Assembly: GCF_020176695.1 (NCBI RefSeq)
Contig: NZ_JAIWIA010000007.1
Span: forward strand, 226,298-290,297
Length of the DNA stretch: 64,000 bases
Reading direction: 5' to 3'
Origin: Massilia sp. MS-15
GTDB taxonomy: Bacteria; Pseudomonadota; Gammaproteobacteria; Burkholderiales; Burkholderiaceae_D
Part shown: one piece after another, positions 36,172 through 46,100 of the stretch
How the letters are laid out: the number at the start of each line of letters is the position of its first letter
Numbering within the stretch: the first letter of the stretch is position 1
The notes under the pieces: generated by a model
The model's database searches: none
What the model was told of the DNA's origin: nothing
What the model saw: the letters and a program-made list of their open reading frames with translations, nothing else
Program-made: the position numbers and the translations under genes

Positions 36172-36966
36172 TCAGACCGCCACTGGCGCGCGGATCGCGG
36201 GATCCGGATCGTAGCCTTCGAGCGCGAAATCCTCGTAGCGGTAGTCGAACAGCGAGTCGGGCTTGCGCAGGATGGCCAGGCGCGGCAGGGCCTTCGGGGT
36301 GCGCGACAGCTGCAGCGCCACCTGCTCCAGGTGGTTGTTGTACAGGTGGCAGTCGCCGCCGGTCCAGATGAACTCGCCCACCTCGAGCCCGGCCTGCTGG
36401 GCCATCATGTGGGTCAGCAGCGCATACGAGGCGATGTTGAAGGGCACGCCCAGGAAGATGTCGGCGCTGCGCTGGTACAGCTGGCAGGACAGTCTGCCGT
36501 CGGCCACGTAGAACTGGAACAGGGCGTGGCAGGGCGGGAGCTTCATGGCCGGCACGTCGGCCACGTTCCAGGCCGAGACGATCATCCGGCGCGAATCCGG
36601 CGAGTGGCGGATCTGGTCCAGCACCTGGGTCACCTGGTCGATGTGCCCGCCCGAAGGCGTGGGCCAGCTGCGCCACTGGTAGCCGTAGATCGGACCGAGC
36701 TCGCCGTGTTCGTCGGCCCACTCGTCCCAGATGCTCACGCCGTTCTGTTTCAGGTAGGCGATGTTGGTCGAGCCCTGCAGGAACCAGATCAGTTCATGGA
36801 TGATGGACTTGAGATGGACCTTCTTGGTGGTCAGGAGCGGAAAGCCCTGTTGCAGGTCGAAGCGCATCTGGTGGCCGAACACCGAGAGCGTGCCGGTACC
36901 GGTGCGGTCGGTCTTGACCGCGCCATGCTCTTTCACATGGCGCATGAAGTCGAGGTATTGGCGCAT
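36172..36966 (-). CDS. thyA: Thymidylate synthase
   Basis: 264 residues, identical in length to the E. coli enzyme. Converts dUMP to dTMP using methylene-tetrahydrofolate. Visible motifs: [13 protein letters not shown] near the N-terminus, the active-site Cys in [12 protein letters not shown] (about residue 146), [23 protein letters not shown], and [13 protein letters not shown]. It is followed by folA on the same strand. Confidence 0.97.
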   Translation of the reverse strand: MRQYLDFMRHVKEHGAVKTDRTGTGTLSVFGHQMRFDLQQGFPLLTTKKVHLKSIIHELIWFLQGSTNIAYLKQNGVSIWDEWADEHGELGPIYGYQWRSWPTPSGGHIDQVTQVLDQIRHSPDSRRMIVSAWNVADVPAMKLPPCHALFQFYVADGRLSCQLYQRSADIFLGVPFNIASYALLTHMMAQQAGLEVGEFIWTGGDCHLYNNHLEQVALQLSRTPKALPRLAILRKPDSLFDYRYEDFALEGYDPDPAIRAPVAV

Positions 36967-37044
36967 GGGGATCGAATTGGATGACAGCCCGCTATTGTAG
37001 CTTGTAATACCGGCATCCGTGCCGCCGCCCGCCGCGCAGGTCGT

Positions 37045-38982
37045 TTACTGCGCGAATTCGAGGTGGACGCCGTGCAGGAAGAAGCCGAGCGGGCGCGGAT
37101 CGCTGCCGCCGGTGGGCCGCGGCGCACGGGTGTGGGTAAGCGCGATGTCCAGCACGGGTGCGGCGCCGAGCGCCTCCGGCAGCGCGAGCGGGGCCTGGCC
37201 GAGGGCATGGGTGCCGAGGTCGGTGCCGTTGACGACGACGCGCGATGCGCGCACGCCATGCGCATGGTAGTAGCCGACCAGCCCGAGCGCGCGCACCTGG
37301 CGTCCCGGCGGCGGCGTGACGCGCAGGCGCGCCCGCTGTCCCACGTTCCAGACCGACTGGCCCGCCACCGGCGACCAGCCCGCGCCAAGCGACAGGCCCG
37401 CGGACGGCGCCGGCCCGACGGCGATGCGCAGCGCCGGCGCCGCGCCCGGGATGCAGCGCAGCGGCGCGTCGTGATAGCGCCAGCCCGAGGCCAGTGTCAC
37501 GATCCTCCCCGCGGCGAGGTGGCTGCCCGGTGCGCACAGCCCCGCCGTGTCCTCGCTGTTGGCCCAGAAGCGCAGCAGCTTGTTCGGACCTTGCGGCCCG
37601 CGGTGCAACACCACCTGGTCGTGGGTCGTGAAGTCCTCGCGGCCGCGCTCGCGTTCCAGGAAGATTTCCGGATCCGGATGGTAGCGCTGCGGTGCATGGT
37701 CGAGCACCCATCCGGCGAGCCGTCCATGCCGCGTCGGCGCATGCCGTGGCGGCAGCACCAGCCAGGCCGCCAGCGCCTGCAGCAGCACGGCCACCGCCAG
37801 TGCGCTCCAGCGCCGCCGCGCCGCGCATTCGGCCAGCCCCGCCAGGGCGACCGCCAGCAGCGGCATCGCCGTCCAATAGGCGTAGCGCGCGACGACGATC
37901 GCGCCGCTGCTCCAGTTGCTCGCCGCCAGCGTCGGCAGCGCCAGGCCCAGGCAAAGCAGCAGCGCGATCGCCGTGTGCAGCATCCAGGCGCGGCGCCGCT
38001 CGGGCGCGCAGGCCAGCAGCAATGCCGCCGCGCAGGAGAACAGTCCTGGCAGGCCGAACACCAGGCCCTGGTTCAGGTCGAACAGGAAGGAAAACAGGCG
38101 CTCCGGGCGCACCAGCCCGGGGTCGGTGTAATAGTGTCCGATGATGCTCGGCGTGCCGAACCAGCGCTGGTTGTACCAGTAGGGCAGCACGGCCAGGGCG
38201 ATGCCTGCCGCGATCAGCAGGACGGCGCGCAGCAGCCGGCGCGCGCTTGCCGGGGGCGCCGCCAGCGCCAGCGCGGGCCGCCAGCGGTACAGCAGCGCAT
38301 AGCCCGCGGCGGCCGGGATCAGGCCGGCGATCGATGGATTCTGGGTTGCGCCCAGGCCAGCCAGCGCCACCGTCAGCGCCAGGTCGCGCCGCAGCGCCGC
38401 CAGCACGGCGAACAACACGCAGCAGCCGGCCATCAGTTCCGGGCCGCTCCACACCGTGTAGTAGATGGGTCCCATGAGCAGCAGCAGGGACAGTTCCGGC
38501 AGCCCGGCGGTGGGGAACCAGCGTACCAGGCGCCAGGCGGCAAGCGCCAGGATGGCGAGGTTCAGCGCGGCCAGGGCCATGAAGGGGTTCTGGCCGAGCG
38601 CCACCGCCAGCGCGTAGAAGGGCGCGGCCAGCAGCGAGTACATCCAGAAGTGGATGGCGCGCACGCTGCCGTCGAGGGCGCGCGCGAATCCGTGCACGAT
38701 GTCGCCGTCGCGCTCAATGCGTTCGAGGGCCGGTTCGAGCATGCCTGGCTGCAGCCGCGCGCGCGCCAGCGCATGCGGCGGCATGGCCTTGAACGCTTCC
38801 ACGTCGGAGCGCCGCAGTTCGGGCGAACCGTGGGCGACGAAGCCCTGCGCCATGGCCAGGTATTCCATGCCGTCGCCGATCAGGCGCGCCTTTGCCAGGC
38901 AGGCCAGTGCGAACACGGCGCACAGGACGGCAAAGGCAATGCGCGCGTACAGGGGCGCGCCGGCAGGGGCGGGTCGTGGCAT
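37045..38982 (-). CDS. Large polytopic membrane protein, glycosyltransferase-39-like layout
   Basis: 645 residues. About ten hydrophobic helices span residues 15-430, with an extracytoplasmic first loop after helix 1 (GDGMEYLAMAQGFVAHGSPEL) that recalls the Asp/Glu-containing loop of lipid-linked sugar transferases. The last 200 residues look like a soluble beta-rich domain. No catalytic motif is certain. The start at 38982 (MPRPAPAG) has no clear ribosome site. Possibly involved in surface polysaccharide or lipid modification; this is inference from topology only. Confidence 0.6.
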   Translation of the reverse strand: MPRPAPAGAPLYARIAFAVLCAVFALACLAKARLIGDGMEYLAMAQGFVAHGSPELRRSDVEAFKAMPPHALARARLQPGMLEPALERIERDGDIVHGFARALDGSVRAIHFWMYSLLAAPFYALAVALGQNPFMALAALNLAILALAAWRLVRWFPTAGLPELSLLLLMGPIYYTVWSGPELMAGCCVLFAVLAALRRDLALTVALAGLGATQNPSIAGLIPAAAGYALLYRWRPALALAAPPASARRLLRAVLLIAAGIALAVLPYWYNQRWFGTPSIIGHYYTDPGLVRPERLFSFLFDLNQGLVFGLPGLFSCAAALLLACAPERRRAWMLHTAIALLLCLGLALPTLAASNWSSGAIVVARYAYWTAMPLLAVALAGLAECAARRRWSALAVAVLLQALAAWLVLPPRHAPTRHGRLAGWVLDHAPQRYHPDPEIFLERERGREDFTTHDQVVLHRGPQGPNKLLRFWANSEDTAGLCAPGSHLAAGRIVTLASGWRYHDAPLRCIPGAAPALRIAVGPAPSAGLSLGAGWSPVAGQSVWNVGQRARLRVTPPPGRQVRALGLVGYYHAHGVRASRVVVNGTDLGTHALGQAPLALPEALGAAPVLDIALTHTRAPRPTGGSDPRPLGFFLHGVHLEFAQ

Positions 38983-39102
38983 GGAACTGGGCAATATGCA
39001 AACGCGTGATTCTACCAAGGGCAGGCGACACCGCGGCGGCCGCCCGGCGCGCCCGACTGCTGGCGGACGCTGCCCGCCGCCGCGCTGCGCTAGACTGGCG
39101 CC

Positions 39103-39444
39103 ATGGCAGAACCCGACCGCTACCCGAGCACGCCGGACGGCCGCTACTTCGTCGTACGCGGCCGGCTCTGGCGCAGCAGCAATCCCGCGCTGCCGGAACA
39201 ACGGCGCCAGCAACTGGTCGATGCGCTGATGGAGGCGCGCCGGCGGGTCGGCGCGGCCAGGCGCGCGGGCGAGCCTGAAGCGGAGCGCGCCGCGCGTACC
39301 GCGGTCGATCAGGCCAAGCGGGCGCTGGGCGAGCGCGGTCCCGTGTGGTGGAGCGACGGCGCCCCGGACTACAACCGGCGGATGGTGAAGAACACCCCGT
39401 ACGCCGGGTGGTATGCGCGGATCGCCTCCGCGCCGGATCGCTAA
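39103..39444 (+). CDS. Conserved small soluble protein of unknown function
   Basis: 113 residues. YPSTPDGRYFVVRGRLWRSSNPALP near the N-terminus, an Arg/Ala-rich helical middle, and a Trp-rich end (GPVWWSDGAPDYNRRMVKNTPYAGWY). This pattern recurs in Burkholderiales as a hypothetical protein. It overlaps the end of the convergent aldolase-like gene by 4 bases. No signal peptide. Function unknown. Confidence 0.7.
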   Translation: MAEPDRYPSTPDGRYFVVRGRLWRSSNPALPEQRRQQLVDALMEARRRVGAARRAGEPEAERAARTAVDQAKRALGERGPVWWSDGAPDYNRRMVKNTPYAGWYARIASAPDR

Positions 39445-40556
39445 GGTCCGCCTTCTCGGGCCGGCGTGGCGAGGGCGTGCGCGAACAGCGCCAGCGCGGC
39501 GCGCACCCGCTCGTCCGGCGCATGCAGCAGGTTATCGCCCACATACAGCTCGAAGTAGCTGGTGCCGGGCATTACACCGCCGGCAATGCGGTTGAATATC
39601 CAGGTGCCGTGGCGCTCGGCCAGCTCGCGCCGGATCGCCAGTGCGCGCTCCGGCGGCACCGGCAGATGCAGGTGCAGCATGTTCACCTGCGGCGCGGCCG
39701 GGTTGACGCGGATGATCGGGTGCGCCGCCAGTTCCCGGTACAGGAAGCGGGTGCGGTCCAGGTAGTCCGGCATCGCCGCCAGGCGCGCCTCGAAGTCCAT
39801 CGCCGCCGCCACCACATAGGGCGAGCGGTGGATCACGTTGCCGCCCTGGCGCCGGAACCATTCCGCGGCGCGCGCCACGAATTCCCCGCTACCCGCCAGC
39901 ATGGCGCCACCGAGGCCGCCGATGCCCTTGTACAGCGAAACATAGACCGAATCGAAGCCGGCCGCCACCTCATGCAGCGGCCGCGCGTAGCCGGCGGCCG
40001 CTTCCCACAGGCGCGCCCCGTCCATGTGCAGGTGGACGCCGCGCGCCTGGCAATGGGCCTTGATCGCCTCCAGTTCGTCCCAGGAAGACAGCTGGCCGCC
40101 GATCTCGCGCAGTGGCAGTTCGAGCCCGACCGCGCCCAGCCGGTCGGGAATCGCCGCCAGGTCGGCCACCGTCCAGGGCCTGTGCCGCTCGCCCGCCTGC
40201 AGCGCCTTGAAGTGGCCCAGCAGCTGGTAGTTGGAGCGCTCGTGCACGAAGATGTGCGAAGTCGGATGCAGCGCGGCGAGTGTGCGCGCGCGGTCCTCGC
40301 AGGCCAGGCGCAGGGCCGTCACCTGGGCCATGGTGCCGCTGATGCAGAACACGGCCGCTTCCTTGCCGAGCAGCTGCGCGATACGCGCCTCGAAGGCCTG
40401 CAGCAGGGCGCCGCTGCCGTACACGTCGTGCTCGACGCCGTTCGCTTCGCACCATGCCGCCATCGCCGCGAACAGCTCGGCCGGCGTGCGCGCGCGGTGT
40501 CCCGGGAGCACCGTGTGGCACTGGCGCTGCAGCGCGCTGTCGCTCATCGCGCTCAT
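39441..40556 (-). CDS. Threonine-aldolase-like beta-eliminating lyase (PLP)
   Basis: 371 residues, fold-type I PLP enzyme. The Schiff-base Lys is in VSLYKGIGGLGGA (about residue 215). HMDGARLWEAA is the cofactor-binding Asp segment and YGSGALLQAFEARIAQLLGKE the N-terminal helix pattern of low-specificity L-threonine aldolases. The reaction would give glycine and an aldehyde, but other beta-eliminations are possible. Slightly longer than typical LtaE. It follows the ABC exporter gene by 14 bases upstream on the same strand. Confidence 0.8.
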   Translation of the reverse strand: MSAMSDSALQRQCHTVLPGHRARTPAELFAAMAAWCEANGVEHDVYGSGALLQAFEARIAQLLGKEAAVFCISGTMAQVTALRLACEDRARTLAALHPTSHIFVHERSNYQLLGHFKALQAGERHRPWTVADLAAIPDRLGAVGLELPLREIGGQLSSWDELEAIKAHCQARGVHLHMDGARLWEAAAGYARPLHEVAAGFDSVYVSLYKGIGGLGGAMLAGSGEFVARAAEWFRRQGGNVIHRSPYVVAAAMDFEARLAAMPDYLDRTRFLYRELAAHPIIRVNPAAPQVNMLHLHLPVPPERALAIRRELAERHGTWIFNRIAGGVMPGTSYFELYVGDNLLHAPDERVRAALALFAHALATPAREGGP

Positions 40557-40570
40557 CGCGTTCGACTCCG

Positions 40571-42421
40571 CTAGGCCACGGCCGGCGCGTGCGCGCCGAA
40601 CTGCAGCGCCGCCAGGTTGGCGTACACGCCCCCGTGCGCCACCAGCGCCGCATGGGTGCCGGCTTCCACCACCCGGCCTTCGTCCAGCACGATGATGCGG
40701 TCGGCGCGCTGCACGGTGGCCAGGCGGTGCGCGATGATGATGGTGGTGCGGCCCACCATCGCCGCCTCCAGCGCGCGCTGCACGAGGCGCTCGGATTCGG
40801 CATCGAGCGCGCTGGTCGCTTCGTCCAGCAGCAGCAGCGGCGGATTCTTGAGCAGGGCGCGCGCGATCGCGATGCGCTGGCGCTGGCCGCCGGACAGGCG
40901 CACGCCGCGCTCGCCCAGGAAGGCGCCATAGCCCTGCGGCAGGCGCTCGATGAACTCGTGGGCGGCCGCCATTTTCGCGGCCGCGATCACTTCCTCGTCG
41001 CTGGCACCGGGCCGGCCGTAGCGGATGTTTTCCAGCGCGCTGCTGGAGAAGATCACGGTGTCCTGGGGGACGATGCCGATCGCATCGCGCAGCGCGTGCA
41101 GCGACAGGTCGCGGATGTCGATGCCGTCCAGGCGGATGCTGCCTGCCTGCGGGTCGTAGAAGCGCAGCAGCAGCTGGAACAGGGTGGTCTTGCCCGCGCC
41201 CGAAGGGCCGACCAGGGCCACGGTCTCGCCGGCGGCGATGTCGAGCCTCAGGTGCGACAGCGCGGCGCTGTCAGGGCGCGACGGATAGCTGAAGCTGACC
41301 TCGTCGAGCGTGACGCGGGCGCCGCCCGCCAGGCGCGGGGGCAGCGGACGCGGGTGCGCCGGGTCCTGGATATCGGAACGTACCGCCAGCAGTTCCAGCA
41401 GGCGCTCGGTGGCGCCGGCGGCGCGCTGGGCTTCGCCCATCACTTCCGACAGCGCGCCGATCGAGCCGGCCACGATCGCGGCGTACAGGATGAACTGCCC
41501 GAGGTCGCCGCCCGTCATGTTCCCTTCGAGCACCGCGTGGGCGCCGAGCCACAGCACGAACACGATTGCGCCGAACACCAGCACGATGGCCAGCATGGTC
41601 AGCGTGGCGCGCGCGCGGATGCGCCGGATCGCGGTGCCGAAGGCGCCTTCCACCGAGTGCTGGAAGCGCCCGGCCTCGATCGACTCGTGGGTGAAGGCCT
41701 GCACGGTCGGCATGGCGTTGAGGATCTCGCCGGCCAGCGCCGAGGCGTCGGCGATGCGGTCCTGCGAGTCGCGCGAGAGCTTGCGCACGCGGCGCCCGAA
41801 CAGCACGATCGGCAGCACCACCAGCACCAGCAGGCCGAGGATGATGGCGGTCAGCTTCGGACTGGTCACGAACAGCATCACCAGGCCGCCACCGAACAGC
41901 AGGGTATTGCGCAGCGCCAGCGAGATGCTGGTGCCGACCACGGTCTGGATCAGGGTGGTGTCGGTGGTCAGGCGCGACAGCACCTCGCCGGTGCGGGTAG
42001 TCTCGAAGAAGGCGGGGCTCTGCTGCACCACGTGGCGGTAGACGGCGGCGCGGATGTCGGCCACCACCCGCTCGCCCAGCCAGGACACCATGTAGAAGCG
42101 CGCGGCGGTGGCCACGGCCAGCACCGCGGCCACCCCGAACAGGGCCAGGAAGGTGGCATTCACGTGCTCGATGCCGCGCGCGCCGACGCTGGCGCCGAAG
42201 CCGTGGTCGATCATCTGCTTGAAGGCGGCGGGAATCGCCAGCGTGGCGCCGGCCGCGAACAGCAGCGCGATGCCGGCCAGCAGGAACTGGCGGCGGTAGG
42301 GAGCCAGGTAGGGCAGCAGGCCCTTGAAGGCGGCCAGGCTGCCCTTGCGGGCGGCGCCGCCGGTGTCGGGGGTATCGGGGGTATCGGGGATACCGGTCGT
42401 GCCGGTGGTACTGGAAGTCAT
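40571..42421 (-). CDS. ABC exporter, fused permease and ATPase (MsbA/ABCB-like)
   Basis: 616 residues. Six membrane helices (about 30-340) are followed by the nucleotide-binding domain, with Walker A GPSGAGKTT, signature LSGGQRQRIAIARALL and Walker B LLLLDEATSALD. A Gly/Thr-rich N-terminal tail precedes helix 1. As a half-transporter it would work as a homodimer exporting lipid or hydrophobic compounds. It resembles a multidrug/lipid exporter group found in Burkholderiales. Its substrate is unknown. Confidence 0.88.
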   Translation of the reverse strand: MTSSTTGTTGIPDTPDTPDTGGAARKGSLAAFKGLLPYLAPYRRQFLLAGIALLFAAGATLAIPAAFKQMIDHGFGASVGARGIEHVNATFLALFGVAAVLAVATAARFYMVSWLGERVVADIRAAVYRHVVQQSPAFFETTRTGEVLSRLTTDTTLIQTVVGTSISLALRNTLLFGGGLVMLFVTSPKLTAIILGLLVLVVLPIVLFGRRVRKLSRDSQDRIADASALAGEILNAMPTVQAFTHESIEAGRFQHSVEGAFGTAIRRIRARATLTMLAIVLVFGAIVFVLWLGAHAVLEGNMTGGDLGQFILYAAIVAGSIGALSEVMGEAQRAAGATERLLELLAVRSDIQDPAHPRPLPPRLAGGARVTLDEVSFSYPSRPDSAALSHLRLDIAAGETVALVGPSGAGKTTLFQLLLRFYDPQAGSIRLDGIDIRDLSLHALRDAIGIVPQDTVIFSSSALENIRYGRPGASDEEVIAAAKMAAAHEFIERLPQGYGAFLGERGVRLSGGQRQRIAIARALLKNPPLLLLDEATSALDAESERLVQRALEAAMVGRTTIIIAHRLATVQRADRIIVLDEGRVVEAGTHAALVAHGGVYANLAALQFGAHAPAVA

Positions 42422-42455
42422 CGTCTGCGTGGGCGTCGTTCGTATTCTTGTTCGT

Positions 42456-43538
42456 TCAAAGCTTCATCGGGCGCACATAGCCCGTCATTTCCAGGTAGCC
42501 GCGGCCCAGGCGCCGGCCATCGCGGCTGACCGTGATCGCGCCTTCCCAATACACCGCGCCGGTCGAACGGCGCGAATCGAGCTCCTGGTCCTGCTGCAGG
42601 GGAGCGAGCTGCCAGCGCAGGCCGCCGGTCGCCACGTCGAACGCGACCGGGTACTCGGCGCCGGTGCGCGGCGACTTCCAGTGCGCGGTCGGCGTGAACC
42701 TCACCTGCTCAGGCGTGTAGCGGGTCACCCGGCCCGCGCGGTCGCGCAAGGTGGCGTGCGCCCATAGTTTATCACCTTGCCTGCTGCGGATCTGGAAAGC
42801 CATGAGGGCGCCGCCGTCGTCGAGGTTCACCCCGATCCAGTCCCAGCCGGTGGCATCGGGCTGCAGGGCCTCGCTCGACCATTCGTGATCGAGCCAGGCG
42901 CTGCCCGTCACCGCCACCGGAAGGCTGCCGGCGCGCCCGGCCTTGCCGCTCACCTTCAGCTGCGGCTCGCTGTAGTAGTGGCTGGCGTACTGCGGGCTGG
43001 CGCCCTTGCGCGAGTAGCCGCCTTCGCCCTGCAGCAGCAGCGGCTGGGTGGGCTGCAGGCGCAGTTCCAGCGTCAGTTCGCTGGAGCGGATCGTCACCCG
43101 GTAGTCGCCGCCGCTGTCGCGCACCATGCGCCAGTCGTCGAGCTTGAGATCGGTGTTGCCGGTGCGCGCCCAGGCCAGGCCGAAGCCTTCGCGCGCGCTC
43201 TTCTGGTCGTGCACCAGGCGGCCCAGCGCCGGGTCGGACAGGGCGGCATGGCCGATCACCAGCTGGCGCGGGGCAAACGCGCTCGGGTTGCGCGGATCGT
43301 GCTCGGTGCGGCTGCGAAAGAACGTGACCTGGAAGCCGAGCGGCTTGCCATCCGGGGTCTCGATCCAGCCGGTGACATACCACCACTCGGTGCGAAATTC
43401 CGGATGGGCGCCGTAGTCCTGCGGGAAGGACAGCGCGCTGCCGGGGGTTACAGGCGCGAAGCGCGGCGGCTCGGCGTGCACCGGGACCGCAGCCAGCATC
43501 GGCACGAACAACAGGAACCACACCAGTGCTGCGCGCAT
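42456..43538 (-). CDS. Exported lipocalin-like (AttH/CrtC-fold) protein
   Basis: 360 residues. Signal peptide (first about 22 residues, ending VHAEPP). The AttH-type pattern EFRTEWWYVTGWIETPDGKPLGFQVTFFRSRT is at residues about 46-80, and GSAWLDHEWSS and GWDWIGVNLDDGGALMAFQIRS are further on, as in carotenoid 1,2-hydratase-like double-lipocalin proteins. It directly follows (0 bases) the FtsX-type permease gene, a recurrent pairing with lipoprotein/lipid ABC systems. A lipid-binding periplasmic or surface role is inferred. Confidence 0.82.
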   Translation of the reverse strand: MRAALVWFLLFVPMLAAVPVHAEPPRFAPVTPGSALSFPQDYGAHPEFRTEWWYVTGWIETPDGKPLGFQVTFFRSRTEHDPRNPSAFAPRQLVIGHAALSDPALGRLVHDQKSAREGFGLAWARTGNTDLKLDDWRMVRDSGGDYRVTIRSSELTLELRLQPTQPLLLQGEGGYSRKGASPQYASHYYSEPQLKVSGKAGRAGSLPVAVTGSAWLDHEWSSEALQPDATGWDWIGVNLDDGGALMAFQIRSRQGDKLWAHATLRDRAGRVTRYTPEQVRFTPTAHWKSPRTGAEYPVAFDVATGGLRWQLAPLQQDQELDSRRSTGAVYWEGAITVSRDGRRLGRGYLEMTGYVRPMKL

Positions 43539-46100
43539 CTACCAATCCTCCCTGACTGCGCGTACCGGACCACCCGACAGCGCGTAGCGTCCCGACACCA
43601 GCGCGGTGGCGACCGAGGCCCCGACCAGCACGGCGGCGACGCTCCCCAGCAAGGTCCACGGCAGGTGCAGCTGCATCGTCCAGTGAAAGGACTGGGGATT
43701 CACAACATAAACCAGGATCAGGCTGATGACCAGTCCCAGCGCGAAACCGCAGGCCACGCCCAGCAGCGTGAGCAGGCCGCCCTCGAAGGCGAGGATGCCC
43801 AGCACCTGGCCACGCGTGACGCCCACGTGGCGCAGCATGCCGAACTCCTTTGCGCGCGCCAGGGTCTGGGCCGAGAAGCTGGCCGCCACGCCGGACAGGC
43901 CGATGGCGATCGCGATCGCTTCCAGCAGGTAGGTGACGGCGAAGCTGCGGTCGAAGATGCGCAGGCTGGCGCTGCGGATCTCGCCGGCCGACATCAGCTG
44001 CAGGGCGCCGCCGAAGGGCAGGGCGCGTACCTGGGCCGCGAGCGCCTCGGCGCTGCCGCCGCGCGCGGCGAACAGGGCGGCATCGCTGACCTCGGCCTCG
44101 CCGGTCAGGGCGCGGTAGTCGGCCAGCCGGATCACGATCGATCCGGCCTGGTTGGCATAGTCGCGCCATACGCCGGCCACGAAGAAGCTGGCCTGGCGCC
44201 CGCCGAGCGGCAGGGTGATGGTGGCGCCAGGGCGCGCGCCGTACAGGTCGACCACCGCTTCCGACACCCAGGCCGGGCGCGCGCCGGGCGGCGCACTAGC
44301 CGCCTGGCCGACCAGGAACAGCAGCCGGCCCGGGTCGCCGGCATCGATGTCGCGCGCGACCACCACCACGTTCGGCCGGTCCGGCGCCAGCGAAACGGGA
44401 CGGGTGCGCAGGAAGTGAACCTGGGCCACGCCTGGCAGCGCCGCCAGCGCCGCCTGCTGCTCCGGCGTGAGAAAGCCGGTGTTGCCGCCGGCGGCGCTGC
44501 GCAGGTACAGGTCGGCCGGCAGGATGTGGCCCATCCAGTCGTCCACCGAGACCCGGAAGCTGGACACCATGATGCCCATCGCCACCATCAGGCTGAAGCT
44601 GGCCAGCACCCCGCCCAGCGCGATCGAGGCCTGGCCGGGCGCGTTGGCCAGGCGCGCCACGGCCAGCGCCAGCACCGGCGGCGCGCGCCTTGCCCGGTTC
44701 ATCAAGGCTTCCAGCGCGCGAAAGCCCGCCGCGGCCAGGCGCGGCATCAGGCCGATTCCGCCGACCAGCAGCAGGGCGATCGCCAGGTAGCCGAACAGGG
44801 GCAGCTCGAACACCGGCGGCGCGAACGCCAGGCCGGCCGCCAGCGCCAGGCAGGCCAGGGCCGGCCACACGCGTGCCAGGCGCGCGAGCGCCACCTCGTC
44901 GGCGCCGGACTTGATCGCCAGGGCGGGGCGGGCGCGCGCCGCGTCCCAGGCCGGCGCCAGGCAGCCGAGCAGGGCGACGCCCAGGCCGAGCAGGAAGAAC
45001 ATGGTGGCCGCCACCGGCGTGAACTGTACCCGCGGGCGGATGCCGGGGAAGTAGCCGGCCCCGAGGTCGCCGCCGAAGTAGTGCAACGCCAGCGCCGCCA
45101 GCGCATAGCCGCCGGCGACGCCGAGCAGGGCCCCGGCCACGCCCAGGCTGGCGCCTTCGAGCAGCACCTGGCGCAGCAGCTGGCCGCGCTCCCAGCCCAG
45201 CACGCGCAACAGCGCGAACTGGCCGCGGCGCCGCATCACCGACAGCGCCTGGGTGGAAAACACCAGGAAGGCGCCGGTGAACAGGGCTACCAGGGCCAGC
45301 ACCGTGAGATTGACGCGGTAGGCACGGCTCAGGTTGGCGTTGCGCTGTTCCTGGTCGCCGTCGTCCGGCTGGCGCACGGCGAAGCGGCCCGGATAGGCGC
45401 GCTCCAGGTCCTGCGCCAGCGCGCGCCGGAACGCGCCACGGTCGACGCCATCGCGCAGTTTCAGGTCGATCCGCGCCAGGCGTCCGAGCCGGCCGAAGCG
45501 CCACTGCATGGCGCCGATGTCCATCACGGCCAGGCGCTGGCCGGCGCGGGCGCGCGCCACCTGGCCGGCCACCCGCAGCCGTACGTCGCCCGCGCCCGCG
45601 CGCAGCACCAGGGTGTCGCCCGGGCGCTTGCCAAGCCAGGCCAGGGCGGCTGGCGACAGGAAGACCGCGTCGTCCGCCAGCACGTCCATCATGCGGCCTT
45701 CCGCGGGCACGCCGGCGAGGTCGGGTGTGATGTAGCCCGCGCGCAGGGCGTCGATGCCGACGATGCGCAGCGCACCCTGGGCCCCGGGCAGGCCGGCCGC
45801 CAGTTCCAGTATTGGAGAAGCGACCGCCACCCGCGGATCGGCGGCCAGTTGCGCATACACCGCCTCGTCGAACAGCGGTTCGCGCCCGGCCACCTGGACG
45901 TCTGCCTGGCCGGACAGGCTTTTCACGGCGGCCGAGAACTCGTTGAAGGCGGCGGCGTTGATCAGGTGGATCGCGAAACCCATCGCCACCCCGATCGCGA
46001 TCGCGGCGACCGCCAGCAGCGCCCGCACCGGGTGTGCGCGCCACTCGCCGAACAGGAGCCAGCGCGCCAGCAGGGTGGAAGCCGGGCTCAGGGCGGACAC
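43539..46100 (-). CDS. FtsX/MacB-type ABC transporter permease, large (two FtsX domains)
   Basis: 853 residues. An N-terminal helix (about 25-50), a first periplasmic domain, a helix group at about 255-440, a second periplasmic domain and a final helix group at about 735-835. This is the ten-helix type seen in exporters of unknown lipid or lipoprotein cargo. The usual neighbours are an ATPase and an AttH-type protein. The AttH gene is present downstream with no gap, but no ATPase is adjacent. Its start overlaps a DUF4124 gene by 13 bases. Confidence 0.85.
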   Translation of the reverse strand: MSALSPASTLLARWLLFGEWRAHPVRALLAVAAIAIGVAMGFAIHLINAAAFNEFSAAVKSLSGQADVQVAGREPLFDEAVYAQLAADPRVAVASPILELAAGLPGAQGALRIVGIDALRAGYITPDLAGVPAEGRMMDVLADDAVFLSPAALAWLGKRPGDTLVLRAGAGDVRLRVAGQVARARAGQRLAVMDIGAMQWRFGRLGRLARIDLKLRDGVDRGAFRRALAQDLERAYPGRFAVRQPDDGDQEQRNANLSRAYRVNLTVLALVALFTGAFLVFSTQALSVMRRRGQFALLRVLGWERGQLLRQVLLEGASLGVAGALLGVAGGYALAALALHYFGGDLGAGYFPGIRPRVQFTPVAATMFFLLGLGVALLGCLAPAWDAARARPALAIKSGADEVALARLARVWPALACLALAAGLAFAPPVFELPLFGYLAIALLLVGGIGLMPRLAAAGFRALEALMNRARRAPPVLALAVARLANAPGQASIALGGVLASFSLMVAMGIMVSSFRVSVDDWMGHILPADLYLRSAAGGNTGFLTPEQQAALAALPGVAQVHFLRTRPVSLAPDRPNVVVVARDIDAGDPGRLLFLVGQAASAPPGARPAWVSEAVVDLYGARPGATITLPLGGRQASFFVAGVWRDYANQAGSIVIRLADYRALTGEAEVSDAALFAARGGSAEALAAQVRALPFGGALQLMSAGEIRSASLRIFDRSFAVTYLLEAIAIAIGLSGVAASFSAQTLARAKEFGMLRHVGVTRGQVLGILAFEGGLLTLLGVACGFALGLVISLILVYVVNPQSFHWTMQLHLPWTLLGSVAAVLVGASVATALVSGRYALSGGPVRAVREDW

